A stretch of 58,790 nucleotides of DNA from Reclinomonas americana ATCC 50394 (taxonomy: Eukaryota > Jakobida > Jakobea > Jakobida). The stretch lies in NCBI GenBank assembly GCA_048213135.1, contig PS015219.1, forward strand, positions 1 through 58,790, in the 5' to 3' direction. A program made the position numbers and the translations under genes. Of the stretch, positions 43,501-53,739 are shown in pieces (position 1 is the stretch's first letter; each line of letters begins with the position of its first letter). The notes beneath the pieces were generated by a model. The model did no database searches and was not told the origin of the DNA. It worked only from the letters and a program-made list of their open reading frames with translations.

Positions 43501-44193
43501 TTTTGGCGCGTCGATCCAGTCGGCACCGCCCAAGTCATCACACCGCCGGGCCTGCACAACACTCAGACACAGCAGTTTGTGCTGGCGCACAACCGCGACT
43601 TGCAAGACGCGGCACGCATCTTTGCGCTGCTGAACATGTCGCTGGCCGACGCGGCCATCATGTGCTGGGACATGAAGGTTTGTTGCTGGCCCTCCTCCCG
43701 CAGCTGCGAGCAAATGCCTCACACAATCGTGTGACTTCGTGCAGGTGAACCTGAACTTCTGGCGCCCGGTGACTGGCATCAACAATGCCGACATTGACAA
43801 CAACTCGTCGACCGCCAAGGACGCTTCGTGGAGCTCGTACATCACCACGCCGCCGCACCAGTCCACGCCGTCGGGACACTCGACTTTTGCTGGCGCTGGT
43901 GCCACCGTCTTGGCAGCGTTCTTCGACGAGGAGACTCCGTTGCGTCGATCGCAGACGAGAATCAGAGAGAGGTTGTCGCTCACGAGTATAACTTCGATAG
44001 GTGGACGCAAGAGGCCGACGAGTTTGTCGGCATGTGGCGCCGCTGGGGATCGCTGTGGGAGGCGGCGGCCGAAGACGGCCAGTCGCGCGTCTATGGCGGT
44101 GTGCACTGGCAGTTCGACAACCTTATTGGTCTGACGTCGGGCCGCCTGCTGGGCAAGTACGTTGTCAACAACTACCTCACCCCCAATGCGTAA
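40506..44193 (+). CDS. Secreted collagen-like / EGF-like / vanadium haloperoxidase fusion
   Basis: Signal peptide MRLTQLLVAVTLLLTVLLVT. Two short acidic exons (DTDVETD; EAAEDFGELEDDSGLTEV) lead to a series of mini-exons encoding Gly-X-Y repeats (41046-41984). Then comes the EGF-like module (GGGACSTKANCN, NGSCVAGKCVCGKGMIAGLW-C; GTTGCG intron at 42199). The enzyme follows: VSQWNDAA-MKSIKANQ (GTTGCG intron at 42559), PPDAARMLAIMHLAMHDAIQ, a Lys/Tyr-rich repeat, and the complete site KVNLNFWRP, TPSGHST, SRVYGGVHW. The last intron (GTTGCG at 43939) restores ETP-WTQEADEF, as in the paralogue. The signal-peptide exon and EGF exon share phase 1 with the paralogue, so the collagen exons look inserted between them. 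The phase change from the last collagen exon (0) to the EGF exon (1) is unexplained: a micro-exon or a sequence error. Probably a matrix or coat enzyme (inference). Confidence 0.85.
41046..41984 (+). repeat. Collagen-like Gly-X-Y mini-exon array
   Basis: Exons 41046-41090 (45 nt), 41157-41210 (54), 41286-41321 (36), 41398-41439 (42), 41511-41555 (45), 41629-41664 (36), 41732-41785 (54) and 41949-41984 (36) each start and end at phase 0 and read as Gly-X-Y triplets, for example RGPPGDDGKPGKDGK and RGKSGARGKPGK. Most end in GK before GT. A ninth candidate at 41844-41880 is degenerate. Seven of the eight lengths are multiples of 9, as in animal fibrillar collagens. One exon (41398) has an imperfect repeat. 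Confidence 0.85.
42844..42930 (+). repeat. Lys/Tyr-rich coding tandem repeat
   Basis: Three imperfect copies of a unit near 27-30 nt (TACAAGAAGTACAAGTACGT, then TGCAAGAAGTACGT, then TACAAGAAGCGCAAGCACGT), encoding YKKYKYV, CKKYV and YKKRKHV. The paralogue at 38141 has only the first copy (YKKYKY), so the repeat expanded in this gene. Confidence 0.75.
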
Positions 44194-44313
44194 TATGCAA
44201 CGGAGAGGAGTACAAGGCGGGGGTTAAGTGTTGCAATGAGAGAGCGACTGTGAAGGGAATGAAACGTCGCATACTGTCGGTCCTCATCTCCTAGGCCTCA
44301 TCTAGTGATCGTA

Positions 44314-45722
44314 ATGTGGGCGCGAGTGCGACACACTCTCACTGCTCCACAGCGCTTTGCGTCGTTCGTGGTGAACGAAAGCGCAGGTCGTCTGTGGCGA
44401 CTGTTGTGGAGACCAGCGACATATCTCCGCGTCGCCCTCCACTTGTGTGTGTTGGCCGTGGTGGCGTCGGTGGTGTGCATCATCGCCCTCGCCGTGACAG
44501 TGATGATGTATCGCTCGGTGCCCGAGTCGGTGATCGACCGCGAGCTGCACTTTGACTTTCGCGAGTTGCGCGCGGGCGATTGCAGGAACTCCTTCCACAC
44601 TCGCTCTCTCACACACACGAGTGCAGATCATCGCCGATCGCCTACAGCACATTCGATGGCAGCGAGCTGTGGAAGAACACGGCCTACGATGTGTACGTGG
44701 AGCTGGACATTCCACGATCGCCGGAGAATGAACGCGTTGGTGAGTGCATCATCATCTACGACCCGGCTTCCGCTTCTTCTTCTTCACTGACTCGCACCGC
44801 GTGCGCAGGCTCGATCGTCATTGTACTGTCGCTGCAGGATGAGCGAGGCGCAGTGCTGGAGCGAGCGGTGCGCACAGTCGCCCTCAAGTATCGCAACTGG
44901 TTGGTCTCCACGGTGACCACGGTGCTGTGGGCGCCCCTGACACTGCTGGGAATGACCGACGGCGACGAGTCGCACATCTCCACACTGATGGTGCGCGGGT
45001 ACGTGGATCGTCACGCGCTGGTCAACCGCACCACGCTGTCCACGATGATGGTGACACTTTCGTCGTCGAGCATTCGTCTGTACGGCGCGCGACTGCGACT
45101 GGAATCGAGACTGGGGTGGCTCGGGTGAGACGTGTTGTGCACGCCGGCACTGTTGTGGTTGGTTTCTCATCGCTCTGTTTGCAGAGGACTGCTGCAACTG
45201 TCGCCTCTTGTGTTTGCCACCACGGCCGGCATCGGCACCTTCGTCGCCCTCATGTGCCCGTACATGTGTTACTTGTGCTTCGCGGCGGCCCGTGCGCTGC
45301 TTTGGCACAGCCCCGAGGTCGACAGCGACGTCGACGACAATTACAGTGGATCGCCGAGTCCGCGCAGGTCACCGCCGAGCCCACGCAGTGCCCGACTCGC
45401 CTCCGCACCGAGTCGACGCTCTCGTGTGACCATTTCGTCGACGAGTACGTCGACCACTGCCGTCGTGGCGGCCGCGGCTCGAGCGGTACAACTCGATAGC
45501 TCTGACGATGACGAGCAGCACCACCACCACCACCACCAGGGTGATGTTGGGGCCGACGATGCAGACGATCTGGACGACGACGCGTCGGCATCGGCCCTAT
45601 TTCACCGAGTGACCGAAACCGAAGTCGTGCAACAGCGAACTGTCGAACGAGTGAGCTCGGTGCGGCGAAGAAAAGCAGCTGCCGCTGCCGTTGGCAGTGG
45701 AAGTGGCAGCAGAAAGAGATAG
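44314..45722 (+). CDS. BSCL2: Seipin, lipid-droplet assembly protein
   Basis: Seipin forms ER rings at lipid-droplet contact sites and collects triglyceride. ATG 44314 opens an amphipathic N-terminus (MWARVRHTLTAPQRFASFVV), then TM1 (LHLCVLAVVASVVCIIALAV). The lumenal beta-sandwich has AYSTFDGSELWKN, AYDVYVELDIPRSPENERVG, IVIVLSLQDERGAVLERAVR and the diagnostic SSSIRLYGARLRLESRLGWL. TM2 is VFATTAGIGTFVALMCPYMC. The C-tail is long, with SPSPRRSPPSPRSARL, a poly-His run and acidic and basic patches, TAG at 45720. The first intron has a GTTGCG donor (44565, phase 2), which alone joins FDFRE to SSPIAYSTFDG in frame. A family match is clear from the fold order and motifs. Confidence 0.92.
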
Positions 45723-45804
45723 CTCTTCGTAAACTTGTGTATGTCCTGTGCGATCACAGCTGATCACTTCGTCGTTGTCTTGCGGGAAGCGACTGCAGTG
45801 GCGG

Positions 45805-48226
45805 ATGCTCTCCGATGAAGATCGGCAGGCGCTAACAGTCCACGTGTGTCCTCTACACCGCAACGTTGCGTGCTTCTCCACCCGCGCATTCCTCCGATCC
45901 TTCTTCTCACTCTACACTCCCACTCCACAGACCGATGCGGCTCCGCTCCGTGTCTTCTTCGAATCACTGGGCGCAGTGGCCGACTTTCTACTGATTCGCA
46001 AGGACCGCTACGCATTCGCGCTGGTTCAGTTCAGCGACATTATCGGTTGCCACAATGCTCTCTCTCTCTCGGGCACCAACATCAATGCCGGCTCCGTTGT
46101 CTCCAATCGGTGAGCTCTCTCTCTCACATACACCTGTGACATGTGCATACTACACACACGCGCGCGCGTGTACACGTACATTCGTGGTGCTGACGGAGCA
46201 GACAACTCGCGTCCTTCCCAGCGTCAACATTCGTCAATCACAGCAGCCGATTGTTCATCGCTCGGCTCCACCACCACCTGACGTAACGTCGCAGTCGCCT
46301 GCCAAGCCGCGGATGAATGGCGGTGGACACTCGCAGTATCGCCAGCACGCACCTCCGGCATCATCGCCGCCACCATTACTGCTTCAATCGGCTCCACCGC
46401 TGCCCTCTGCTGCTCCTGCGCCACCACCACCGCCACCACCGCCGCCACTGTACAATCATGCTCTGTATATCCATCCCCAACTTCATCACCACCCGCATCC
46501 GCACCACTTCCACAATGGGCATCATCCACATCACCACGCAATGCCGATGCAGTTTCATCCCCATCCCCCTCATCCTCATCATCATCATCTTCCGCAGCAT
46601 CACCTCGGTGGCCACACGCCGCAACCACTTCCACCTCCGCAGAGCAGTATCCTGTCGCTGCCGCCAGGTCTGCTGCCGTTCCCGATGCATACGGCCGGAC
46701 CTCTGCTGCCGTCGGCGCCGCCCCTGGTTGCTTCAGCGCCACTGCTGCCGCTGGTTTCGTCACCGCCACCGCCGCCGCCGCCACCGCCACCGCCACCACC
46801 GCCATCGGTGGTATCGGCGATGTGGCCAATGCCGCCGGCAGTGACCACCACGCCTCAAATGGTAGGTGTACCGCTGTCGCAGCAGCCACCACCGCTATTG
46901 TCAGCATCGCTGGCACAGCCGCCTCCTCTGGTGCAGCCGAGTGCACTGGTTCTGTCGCCGTACGGATCCGGGCCAGCTCTCGCTCTTTCCGCAGCTCCGC
47001 ATGTGCCGTTCCCGTCGTATGCACCGATGCCCGAGAAAGTGCCGCTGTCGGACGAGTTGTACGACAGCGGAGTGCCGACAGTGAGTGGTGCGCTGCCGGA
47101 ACCCGACGTACCCAACACGGTGGTGGTGAAGAATGTGGCAAATGTTGCGTCTCCTGTTGTGTGTGCATTCCCTGTCGCGGCTGCCTTATTGATCGCTTTT
47201 TCCGTAGATTCCACGCACCGAGGTGGTTCGTTTCTTTGCCGACTGTGGACCCATCATCTCATCGTCGCACAAGACCGACGAGCGGCCCTTCTGCATCATT
47301 GGTTTCGGCTCACGACACGCCTACGAGGCGGCGTTCGAGAAGACCTCGTTGGAGATTCGCGGCCAGCAGATCACGTTGCGTGGTCGTCTGCAGCTGTGCT
47401 GTGCTGTGACAAAGTCTCTCACACTATACGTCTCTGCAGTGTGCTGCCGTACCGCAAATCGGAGCGGCAGCGAGCGCGTGAGGCAGAGAAGGAGCGCATC
47501 AAGGCACTGAAAGCGTCGCTGCTGTTGCGCTATCGCGACACGCAGGAGTCTGCCGCCGTCCACAAACCCGACTCGGAGGTCAGTGAGCACTGGTAGCCGT
47601 GATGTCTTGTTTCTGACTACTAACTTTTCGGGAAGCAGTCGAGCCACTCACGCCAGCTGGAGGTGGACTCGCTGCGCATGGCGTTGGAGATGCAGGCGGT
47701 CGAGATGGGTGGCGACTTTCAGGGTACGTGCTGCCACTAGTTTAGCATGTGAGCCCGATGCACTCGGTGGTGACGGTGTGCGCGCACAGGTCCGGATGGC
47801 AGCCTGCTGCGGGAAATGTTGGCGCGCGTCTCGATGGACGAGGATCCAGTGAGCATTCCCGACACCGACGCCGACGACGTCATGTTGCGCCGGCTCCGCT
47901 GCTGTCGCTCTCTGTTGCACCGGAGCCTAACTGTTCTCTACTCTCTGTCTCGCAGCTGCTCAATCTGCTATGACTTCCTGGCGGCGCAGCCGTGTCGCAC
48001 GCTTCATTGCGGACATGAATTCCACGACGGCTGCATCCAGGCGTGGCACACCCGCGAATGCGAAAACCTGTCGGCGGCGCACACCTGCCCACTGTGCCGT
48101 GCACCCTACATGCTGCCGAACACCGAAGCGTCGGCCGCCGCCACAGCAGCTGCCATGGCCGCCGCAGCAGCTGGACCGTCGCGACCTCCGTCCTCCCCTT
48201 CCTGTTGCTCCAAGTTCAGCTTCTGA
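45805..48226 (+). CDS. RRM - Pro/His-rich - RRM - RING-H2 protein
   Basis: ATG 45805: MLSDEDRQALTVHVCPLHRN joins (GTTGCG intron, 45865) to TDAAPLRVFFESLGAVADFL and YAFALVQFSD, an RRM like that of SREK1-type splicing regulators. A long Pro/His linker follows (PPPPPPPPPP and HHHPHPHH runs, 46240-47090). A second RRM-like unit, TVVVKNVAN-IPRTEVVRFF (GTTGCG intron, 47144), has CIIGFGSRHAYEAAF. A basic helix RKSERQRAREAEKERIKALK leads to SSHSRQLEVDSLRMALEMQA. After a third GTTGCG intron (47884) comes a RING-H2: CSICYDF, HCGHEFHDGCIQAW, CPLCRAPY. The two halves may be separate genes, because an unspliced reading stops after VSEHW (47596), but a phase-0 intron joins them well. A ubiquitin ligase acting on RNA-bound proteins is plausible inference. 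Confidence 0.75.
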
Positions 48227-48396
48227 GCTGTTTACAACGTGGCAGCGTGTACATCAGGAGACGCAAGGGGGCTTGCCAGGGAATCAATGAAGAATGAGGT
48301 TGTTTACGGGGAAACGTCGCCACCGATGGATGGTCCTGTCAGCGAGCTAGGCGGGCCCAAGCACTCACGAAAGCACACTTGCGAACTCCATCGCCG

Positions 48397-48945
48397 ATGG
48401 CTGACCGACTGGGGCGACTCTCCGACCTCGACGCGGCGATCGTGCGCGAGTTGGCATACTCTGATGCCGTCTCACTGGAGGACGATGAAACGCGAGTGCT
48501 CAGCTTTCGCAATCTGTTGCGCTCTCACACGCACACTCTCTTTCTCTCTCCCATTCTTCACGACACTCACTGTGGCACCAGAGGGCCGCACTTTGTGGGC
48601 ACCAGTCCCACTGTCTCACAGCGAATCAAGACGCTCTTTCTCGATCACAACTGCATACGATCGGTTTGTGCGAGTCCCTTGCTTCGTCGCTCTCACACAC
48701 TCTCACACACACTCTCTCTCTGTGTGTGTGTGCGTGTGCAGGTGCAACTACCAAACGGAACAGAAGTCACCGACTTGTACCTCGATCACAATGCGCTGGA
48801 GGTGTTGGATGGCGAAAGCCTCGGATGTGCGCATCGGCTGGTGTCGCTGAATGTGTCGTGCAATCGGATTCGTGAACTGCGCCATGTCGATGGTGAGGCG
48901 CGACACAGAGAGAGAAAGGGGGCGGACTGAGCGATCCCTCACACA
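48397..48945 (+). CDS. Leucine-rich-repeat protein, 5' part
   Basis: ATG 48397 (MADRLGRLSDLDAAIVRELA). The GTTGCG intron at 48516 (phase 2) joins VLSFRN-L to GPHFVGTSPTVSQRIKTLFL. LRR units follow: IKTLFLDHNCIRS, VTDLYLDHNALEVLDGESLG and LVSLNVSCNRIRELRHVDG. The gene then runs into the 48946-49469 gap. It probably continues in the inverted island at 49470-49925 and ends at 52358. LRRs bind proteins; the partner is unknown. Confidence 0.75.
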
Positions 48946-49469
48946 NNNNNNNNNNNNNNNNNNNNNNNNNNNNNNNNNNNNNNNNNNNNNNNNNNNNNNN
49001 NNNNNNNNNNNNNNNNNNNNNNNNNNNNNNNNNNNNNNNNNNNNNNNNNNNNNNNNNNNNNNNNNNNNNNNNNNNNNNNNNNNNNNNNNNNNNNNNNNNN
49101 NNNNNNNNNNNNNNNNNNNNNNNNNNNNNNNNNNNNNNNNNNNNNNNNNNNNNNNNNNNNNNNNNNNNNNNNNNNNNNNNNNNNNNNNNNNNNNNNNNNN
49201 NNNNNNNNNNNNNNNNNNNNNNNNNNNNNNNNNNNNNNNNNNNNNNNNNNNNNNNNNNNNNNNNNNNNNNNNNNNNNNNNNNNNNNNNNNNNNNNNNNNN
49301 NNNNNNNNNNNNNNNNNNNNNNNNNNNNNNNNNNNNNNNNNNNNNNNNNNNNNNNNNNNNNNNNNNNNNNNNNNNNNNNNNNNNNNNNNNNNNNNNNNNN
49401 NNNNNNNNNNNNNNNNNNNNNNNNNNNNNNNNNNNNNNNNNNNNNNNNNNNNNNNNNNNNNNNNNNNNN
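48946..49469. other. Scaffold gap (524 N)
   Basis: Left flank of a 456-bp island that appears to be placed in the wrong orientation. Confidence 1.
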
Positions 49470-49925
49470 AGGACCACTTGAGACGACGAGGCGATTTCGC
49501 ACAGGTCGGCAAGCGCTGCATCGACGAAGTCATGAGCTGAGCACACACACAGACACACAACACAGTGCACGCAATGACCCCACCAGTCATAACGCGGCCA
49601 CCAGAACCGCGCACGGCGTCAAAGGGCGACTCGTCGGGCACGGCTTGACCGTTCACCGTGTCGGCGCCCGGCACCAACACCGAAAGCACCTTGCGCACCT
49701 GCGGACCGTCGCCGAGCGGATTGCCGCGGAGATCGAGTACGCGCAACGCGGCCAGGTGAGCGAGCTGCACCACATCGCGGAAGTGAGCGATGCGGTTGCC
49801 GGAGAGCACGAGCGTCTTCAGTGTGCCACACAGGGCGCAGTCGGCGGGAACGCGAAACGCGGCCAGCTCGTTGTTCGCCAGCAGGAGTGTCTCCAGCGAC
49901 AGGAACGCTGCGTGTGCGCGACGCA
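49470..49925 (-). CDS. LRR exon(s) on the opposite strand, probably an inverted contig
   Basis: The minus strand encodes LRR units that fit the flanking plus-strand gene: SLETLLLANNELAAFRVPAD, TLKTLVLSGNRIAHFRDVVQ, AALRVLDLRGNPLGDGPQVR, then the LRR cap-like VLSVLVPGADTVNGQAVPDE. A GT/CA-rich intron joins to HDFVDAALADLCEIASSSQV. Neither a start nor a stop is present, and both ends run into N. As a separate gene this would be an orphan LRR fragment nested inside another LRR gene; flipping it restores one continuous gene. Confidence 0.75.
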
Positions 49926-50464
49926 NNNNNNNNNNNNNNNNNNNNNNNNNNNNNNNNNNNNNNNNNNNNNNNNNNNNNNNNNNNNNNNNNNNNNNNNNNN
50001 NNNNNNNNNNNNNNNNNNNNNNNNNNNNNNNNNNNNNNNNNNNNNNNNNNNNNNNNNNNNNNNNNNNNNNNNNNNNNNNNNNNNNNNNNNNNNNNNNNNN
50101 NNNNNNNNNNNNNNNNNNNNNNNNNNNNNNNNNNNNNNNNNNNNNNNNNNNNNNNNNNNNNNNNNNNNNNNNNNNNNNNNNNNNNNNNNNNNNNNNNNNN
50201 NNNNNNNNNNNNNNNNNNNNNNNNNNNNNNNNNNNNNNNNNNNNNNNNNNNNNNNNNNNNNNNNNNNNNNNNNNNNNNNNNNNNNNNNNNNNNNNNNNNN
50301 NNNNNNNNNNNNNNNNNNNNNNNNNNNNNNNNNNNNNNNNNNNNNNNNNNNNNNNNNNNNNNNNNNNNNNNNNNNNNNNNNNNNNNNNNNNNNNNNNNNN
50401 NNNNNNNNNNNNNNNNNNNNNNNNNNNNNNNNNNNNNNNNNNNNNNNNNNNNNNNNNNNNNNNN
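49926..50464. other. Scaffold gap (539 N)
   Basis: Right flank of the reversed LRR island. Confidence 1.
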
Positions 50465-52358
50465 GGACCTGGCCGTCTCGCTGTGTCACACGCCCGCCGG
50501 CCGCGCCGAGTTCGTCCGTCTGGCTCAAATGGCACGCGAGCAGGAGGGACTGCCACAGCCGCCGTCAATCTTGTTGCGTCGACCTGTGGGAAGTTTCGCA
50601 CACACCGCAACTGCTGAACTCGCCTCAATCGCTGCAGTCAATCATCACTCGGTCTGCTGCTTGCCGTCGGCAGCGATCCAGGATTCGAGCTCGGCGACAT
50701 GACACGCAACGAGGTGCATCGCTACGTTGAGGGGCCCACGTCGCTGCTCTCCACCAAACCGCCATCATTGCCGCCCACGCTGCCGGTGCCATCGTTCTCG
50801 CTCTTTGGTTGAGTTTGCTCGTGTGCATGAGGGCGTTTCCTATCTCCTGCGACTTAACTCGCAAGTGCTGCTGCTCCAGGTACACCACCAAAGACACCCG
50901 ATGTGCCGTACGACATGCTGGCCACCGACGACGGTATGAGCGCGTCGTCCACGGGCTCACGGCGACAGCACGACACCTTGCATTCATCACCACCGTCTCC
51001 TGGTGCCTCGACCGCCGACCACTCGCTCCAGCACACTACCACCGATCCGCACTACCAGGCGGAGGCGCACGAAGACGTGGTGGTGGTTGTCACGGATCAC
51101 GACCCACCGGTTCCACAGCCGCCACGCGCCACGGCTGTGCGCAATGCAGCGACCCCGCCACCACCATCATCTGCACCCGCACCTGCATCTCGTGGACCTC
51201 GACCACTGGCCGTGACTGCCAAGCCACCGCCACCTGCGCCACGGGGAGCAGCACCATCAGCACAACAACAACAGCGGTCTGAGGAGACAAGGAAGCCGTC
51301 TGGTGGAGAGGCTGGTAAGTCGTCGGTTGTCTGTTCTGATTGCACGCACACACACTTACTCATGCAATTCTTAATAGTCGGTGGTGGTACCACGCAAACG
51401 GTGAGAGTGGATGCGCCGGCCTATGCGAGTCCGGCCGACGCACCCAAGTCCAACGATGAACTCTTCCAGCTGTACAAGCGACTGAAGAACCTGAAGCAGG
51501 AGGCCGAACGGATGAAGCGTCGCGAAGCTGATTTGAGGCGGACGCAGGAAATGGCGGCCGCCGCGTTGCCTCGCCGCCAGGAACCGCACCCGAAATCCGG
51601 GCCACCGACTCCCCCACCCGATCTTTTCGACTCGGGCTCGTTGCGTGGACCGACCATTCATACGCACACATTTTGTCGTTCACTCTAAACTCACAACAAC
51701 TCCTCTCTCACACGCAGTGAATTGCCGCCGGCCTGGAGTCGTCCGCCAACGCTATCGCCCCTGAACATTGAGATCGCCGTACCCGAGGTGGCGCCGCGCT
51801 CCGAATCCGAATCCAAGTTCCGCACCAACGCCAAGCGATTCGTGGCGCCAAGTGCCTTCTCGCAACCGTTCGCCCCAGCCCACGGCTCGCCTCCACGATC
51901 GCGGACATCGCCGGGGCGAGGCCGAAGGACTCCGACGTCCACGCGACCCGCCAGCAAGGTGAGCGTTGTGGTGAGCAGAATGATCACCGCTGTCGTGCCC
52001 AATTGTTGCTGACTCCCTTCCACAGGCACCCTCACCGCACCAGCGGTCGCAACCGTCGCCGACCACGGCAATGCAAGCGCGACTGCGACAGCCGACGCCA
52101 CCAGGTGTGTGTGTGTGTGAGTGTGCCAGGTCCAACAACTACAACAACACGAAAGTCTCGCTAATCACCCCCCCAGGCGCACGTGACCGGCGTTCCATGT
52201 CGCCGGAAGATGTGTTGCGGCCACCAGCACATCCCTACGACGCGGCGCTGTCGTACAAGGTGGCGCTGCCGCCAGGTCCCGTGCGCAGCGACGCCGAGGC
52301 CCTGGAGCGAGCACGCTTGTTGTATTTGCATGCTCGCCGCGCGCGAGATCCGCGATGA
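50465..52358 (+). CDS. C-terminal part of the LRR protein: coiled coil and Pro/Ser-rich tail
   Basis: The open frame after the gap starts DLAVSLCHTPAGRAEFVRLA. The GTTGCG intron at 50573 (phase 2) leads to SSLGLLLAVGSDPGFELGDM and TSLLSTKPPSLPPTLPVPSF. A long disordered region follows (PPPPSSAPAPASRGPRP, QQQQRSEETRKPSGG), then a coiled coil DELFQLYKRLKNLKQEAERM. Basic Pro-rich exons come next (PPRSRTSPGRGRRTPTSTRP), ending AEALERARLLYLHARRARDP-R, TGA at 52356. I infer it is the same gene as the LRR part at 48397 because strand and spacing agree and neither side has its own end. The stop lies 43 bp from the convergent glycosyltransferase stop. Confidence 0.65.
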
Positions 52359-52401
52359 GGAGTGAACGAACCCCAATAATATTTCGCGCGCGCATGCACG
52401 C

Positions 52402-53622
52402 TCACGAGCAGACGTCGAGCACGACATGCGCCGCCGCGAAACAGCACGACCCCGGGTGCGAGATGAGGGCACGTTGCTCCAGGTGCGGGTCGCGAATCGA
52501 TTGCAGCGCAAACGGGAAACCATCCACCGGCGGCGCGCTCGGCGCCAAGCCCAACAGCGGAGCCAGGCGTTCACGATACTGAAAGTAAGGCGGCGGCATT
52601 CCCCAGTCCGTCATGCGTCGCGTGAAACAGTGATCGCAGTCGCCTTCGCCTGGCGACGCATCACAAAAGCCACACTCGCCAGAGTACGTCGTGTTGAGGT
52701 GCACCGCCAGCTCCTGCAGCAACACGTGCGCCAGTGCCGCCTGGTCGTACGGGTGCTTGGTAAAGTGACCGGTGAGTCCCTCTTGCCACACCCGTGAGAG
52801 AACGCGTCGAGTCCACTCGCTGCGACGCCAGCCCATGATGCCTGCATTGAGCCACTGCCCGTCCTGCAGCACCGCGCTGACTGGTGGTGCATCCGTGCCA
52901 CCAAACAGACCATCCAGTGCATACGTGCAGCTGTTGCGAGTGAAAAAGGCGTCGAGATCCACGTAAAAAGCGCGCGCGTGACGCTGCAACACCGCCTGCA
53001 AGGCGCGCGTCTTTTGAAACATGGGATGCACCAGCGAGACCTCGTCAGCCGCCGGCACATACAAGTACACCTCGCCACCGTGGTGCTGCGCGTAGGAGAG
53101 CCAGGTGGCCAGCGAGCGGCCATAGTCGGCGGCAAACTGCAGCGACGGCACCGACACCGACACAATCGGTGCCACACGGCATCGCATGGGCGGAAGGAGA
53201 GTCTGTGCACGACGTGTCTCTCCCAGCAGCACACGGAACAGCGTGCAACCGGGTGCCTCCTGCAAGAAGGGCGCCCACAGCGCCGTCTCCGGCGACAGCG
53301 TTGGTGTGCTGGCCAGGAACTCAACACCGTCGGGCTCCCACGTGTCGCCGGCGGCATTGGGGTCGTCACGCGACGGTGTGAGGAACACGACGCAGCGAGT
53401 GTCGACGGCCATCTCCTTGTCGTCCTCCTCTGCATCTGTGCAGTGCGTGAAGGAAATGCGAGTTGTCGTCGATGATGCATCCAGCGATGACGTGCTGCTG
53501 CTGCTGCTGCTGCTATGGAATAAGCGGAGAAGGAGAGAGGGTGCGGAGAGGATGGCCAGCACGAATACAATGACGATGACCGAGGCGGTGGTGAGGAGGG
53601 CACGGCGCGCCGACTGCAACAT
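52402..53622 (-). CDS. Type II membrane glycosyltransferase, single exon
   Basis: I chose ATG 53622 (MLQSARRALLTTASVIVIVF) rather than a longer GTG frame: it gives a short cytosolic tail and a signal anchor (VIVIVFVLAILSAPSLLLRL), then a Ser-rich stem, as in Golgi transferases. 406 residues. Catalytic features: YGRSLATWLSYAQHHGGEVY, the DxD-type YVDLDAFFTR, LNAGIMGWRRSEWTRRVLSR and HPYDQAALAHVLLQELAVHL, with cysteines in CGFCDASPGEGDCDHC. The layout matches nucleotide-sugar transferases of the GT-A fold (GT34/GT77-like); the donor sugar cannot be told. It is notable as the only long intron-free gene here. Confidence 0.8.
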   Translation of the reverse strand: MLQSARRALLTTASVIVIVFVLAILSAPSLLLRLFHSSSSSSSTSSLDASSTTTRISFTHCTDAEEDDKEMAVDTRCVVFLTPSRDDPNAAGDTWEPDGVEFLASTPTLSPETALWAPFLQEAPGCTLFRVLLGETRRAQTLLPPMRCRVAPIVSVSVPSLQFAADYGRSLATWLSYAQHHGGEVYLYVPAADEVSLVHPMFQKTRALQAVLQRHARAFYVDLDAFFTRNSCTYALDGLFGGTDAPPVSAVLQDGQWLNAGIMGWRRSEWTRRVLSRVWQEGLTGHFTKHPYDQAALAHVLLQELAVHLNTTYSGECGFCDASPGEGDCDHCFTRRMTDWGMPPPYFQYRERLAPLLGLAPSAPPVDGFPFALQSIRDPHLEQRALISHPGSCCFAAAHVVLDVCS

Positions 53623-53739
53623 GATGGGGTGATTCCGTCGACCACGCGGATTGTCGACTTTGCGAAGCTTCTTATTGGCGCCAGTCGGTGTGCAGTACGT
53701 GTTGCTGGTGGCATCCAAGTTCAACGATTGTGTTCGCAC

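Noticed and set aside
46230-47000. Minus- and other-frame proteins rich in Gly, Val or Ala opposite the Pro/His region
   Set aside because: They mirror the CCACCG and CATCAC repeats of the sense strand and have no splice signals or start context.
52402-53739. Longer glycosyltransferase start at 53739
   Set aside because: That start is GTG; ATG 53622 gives a normal signal anchor.
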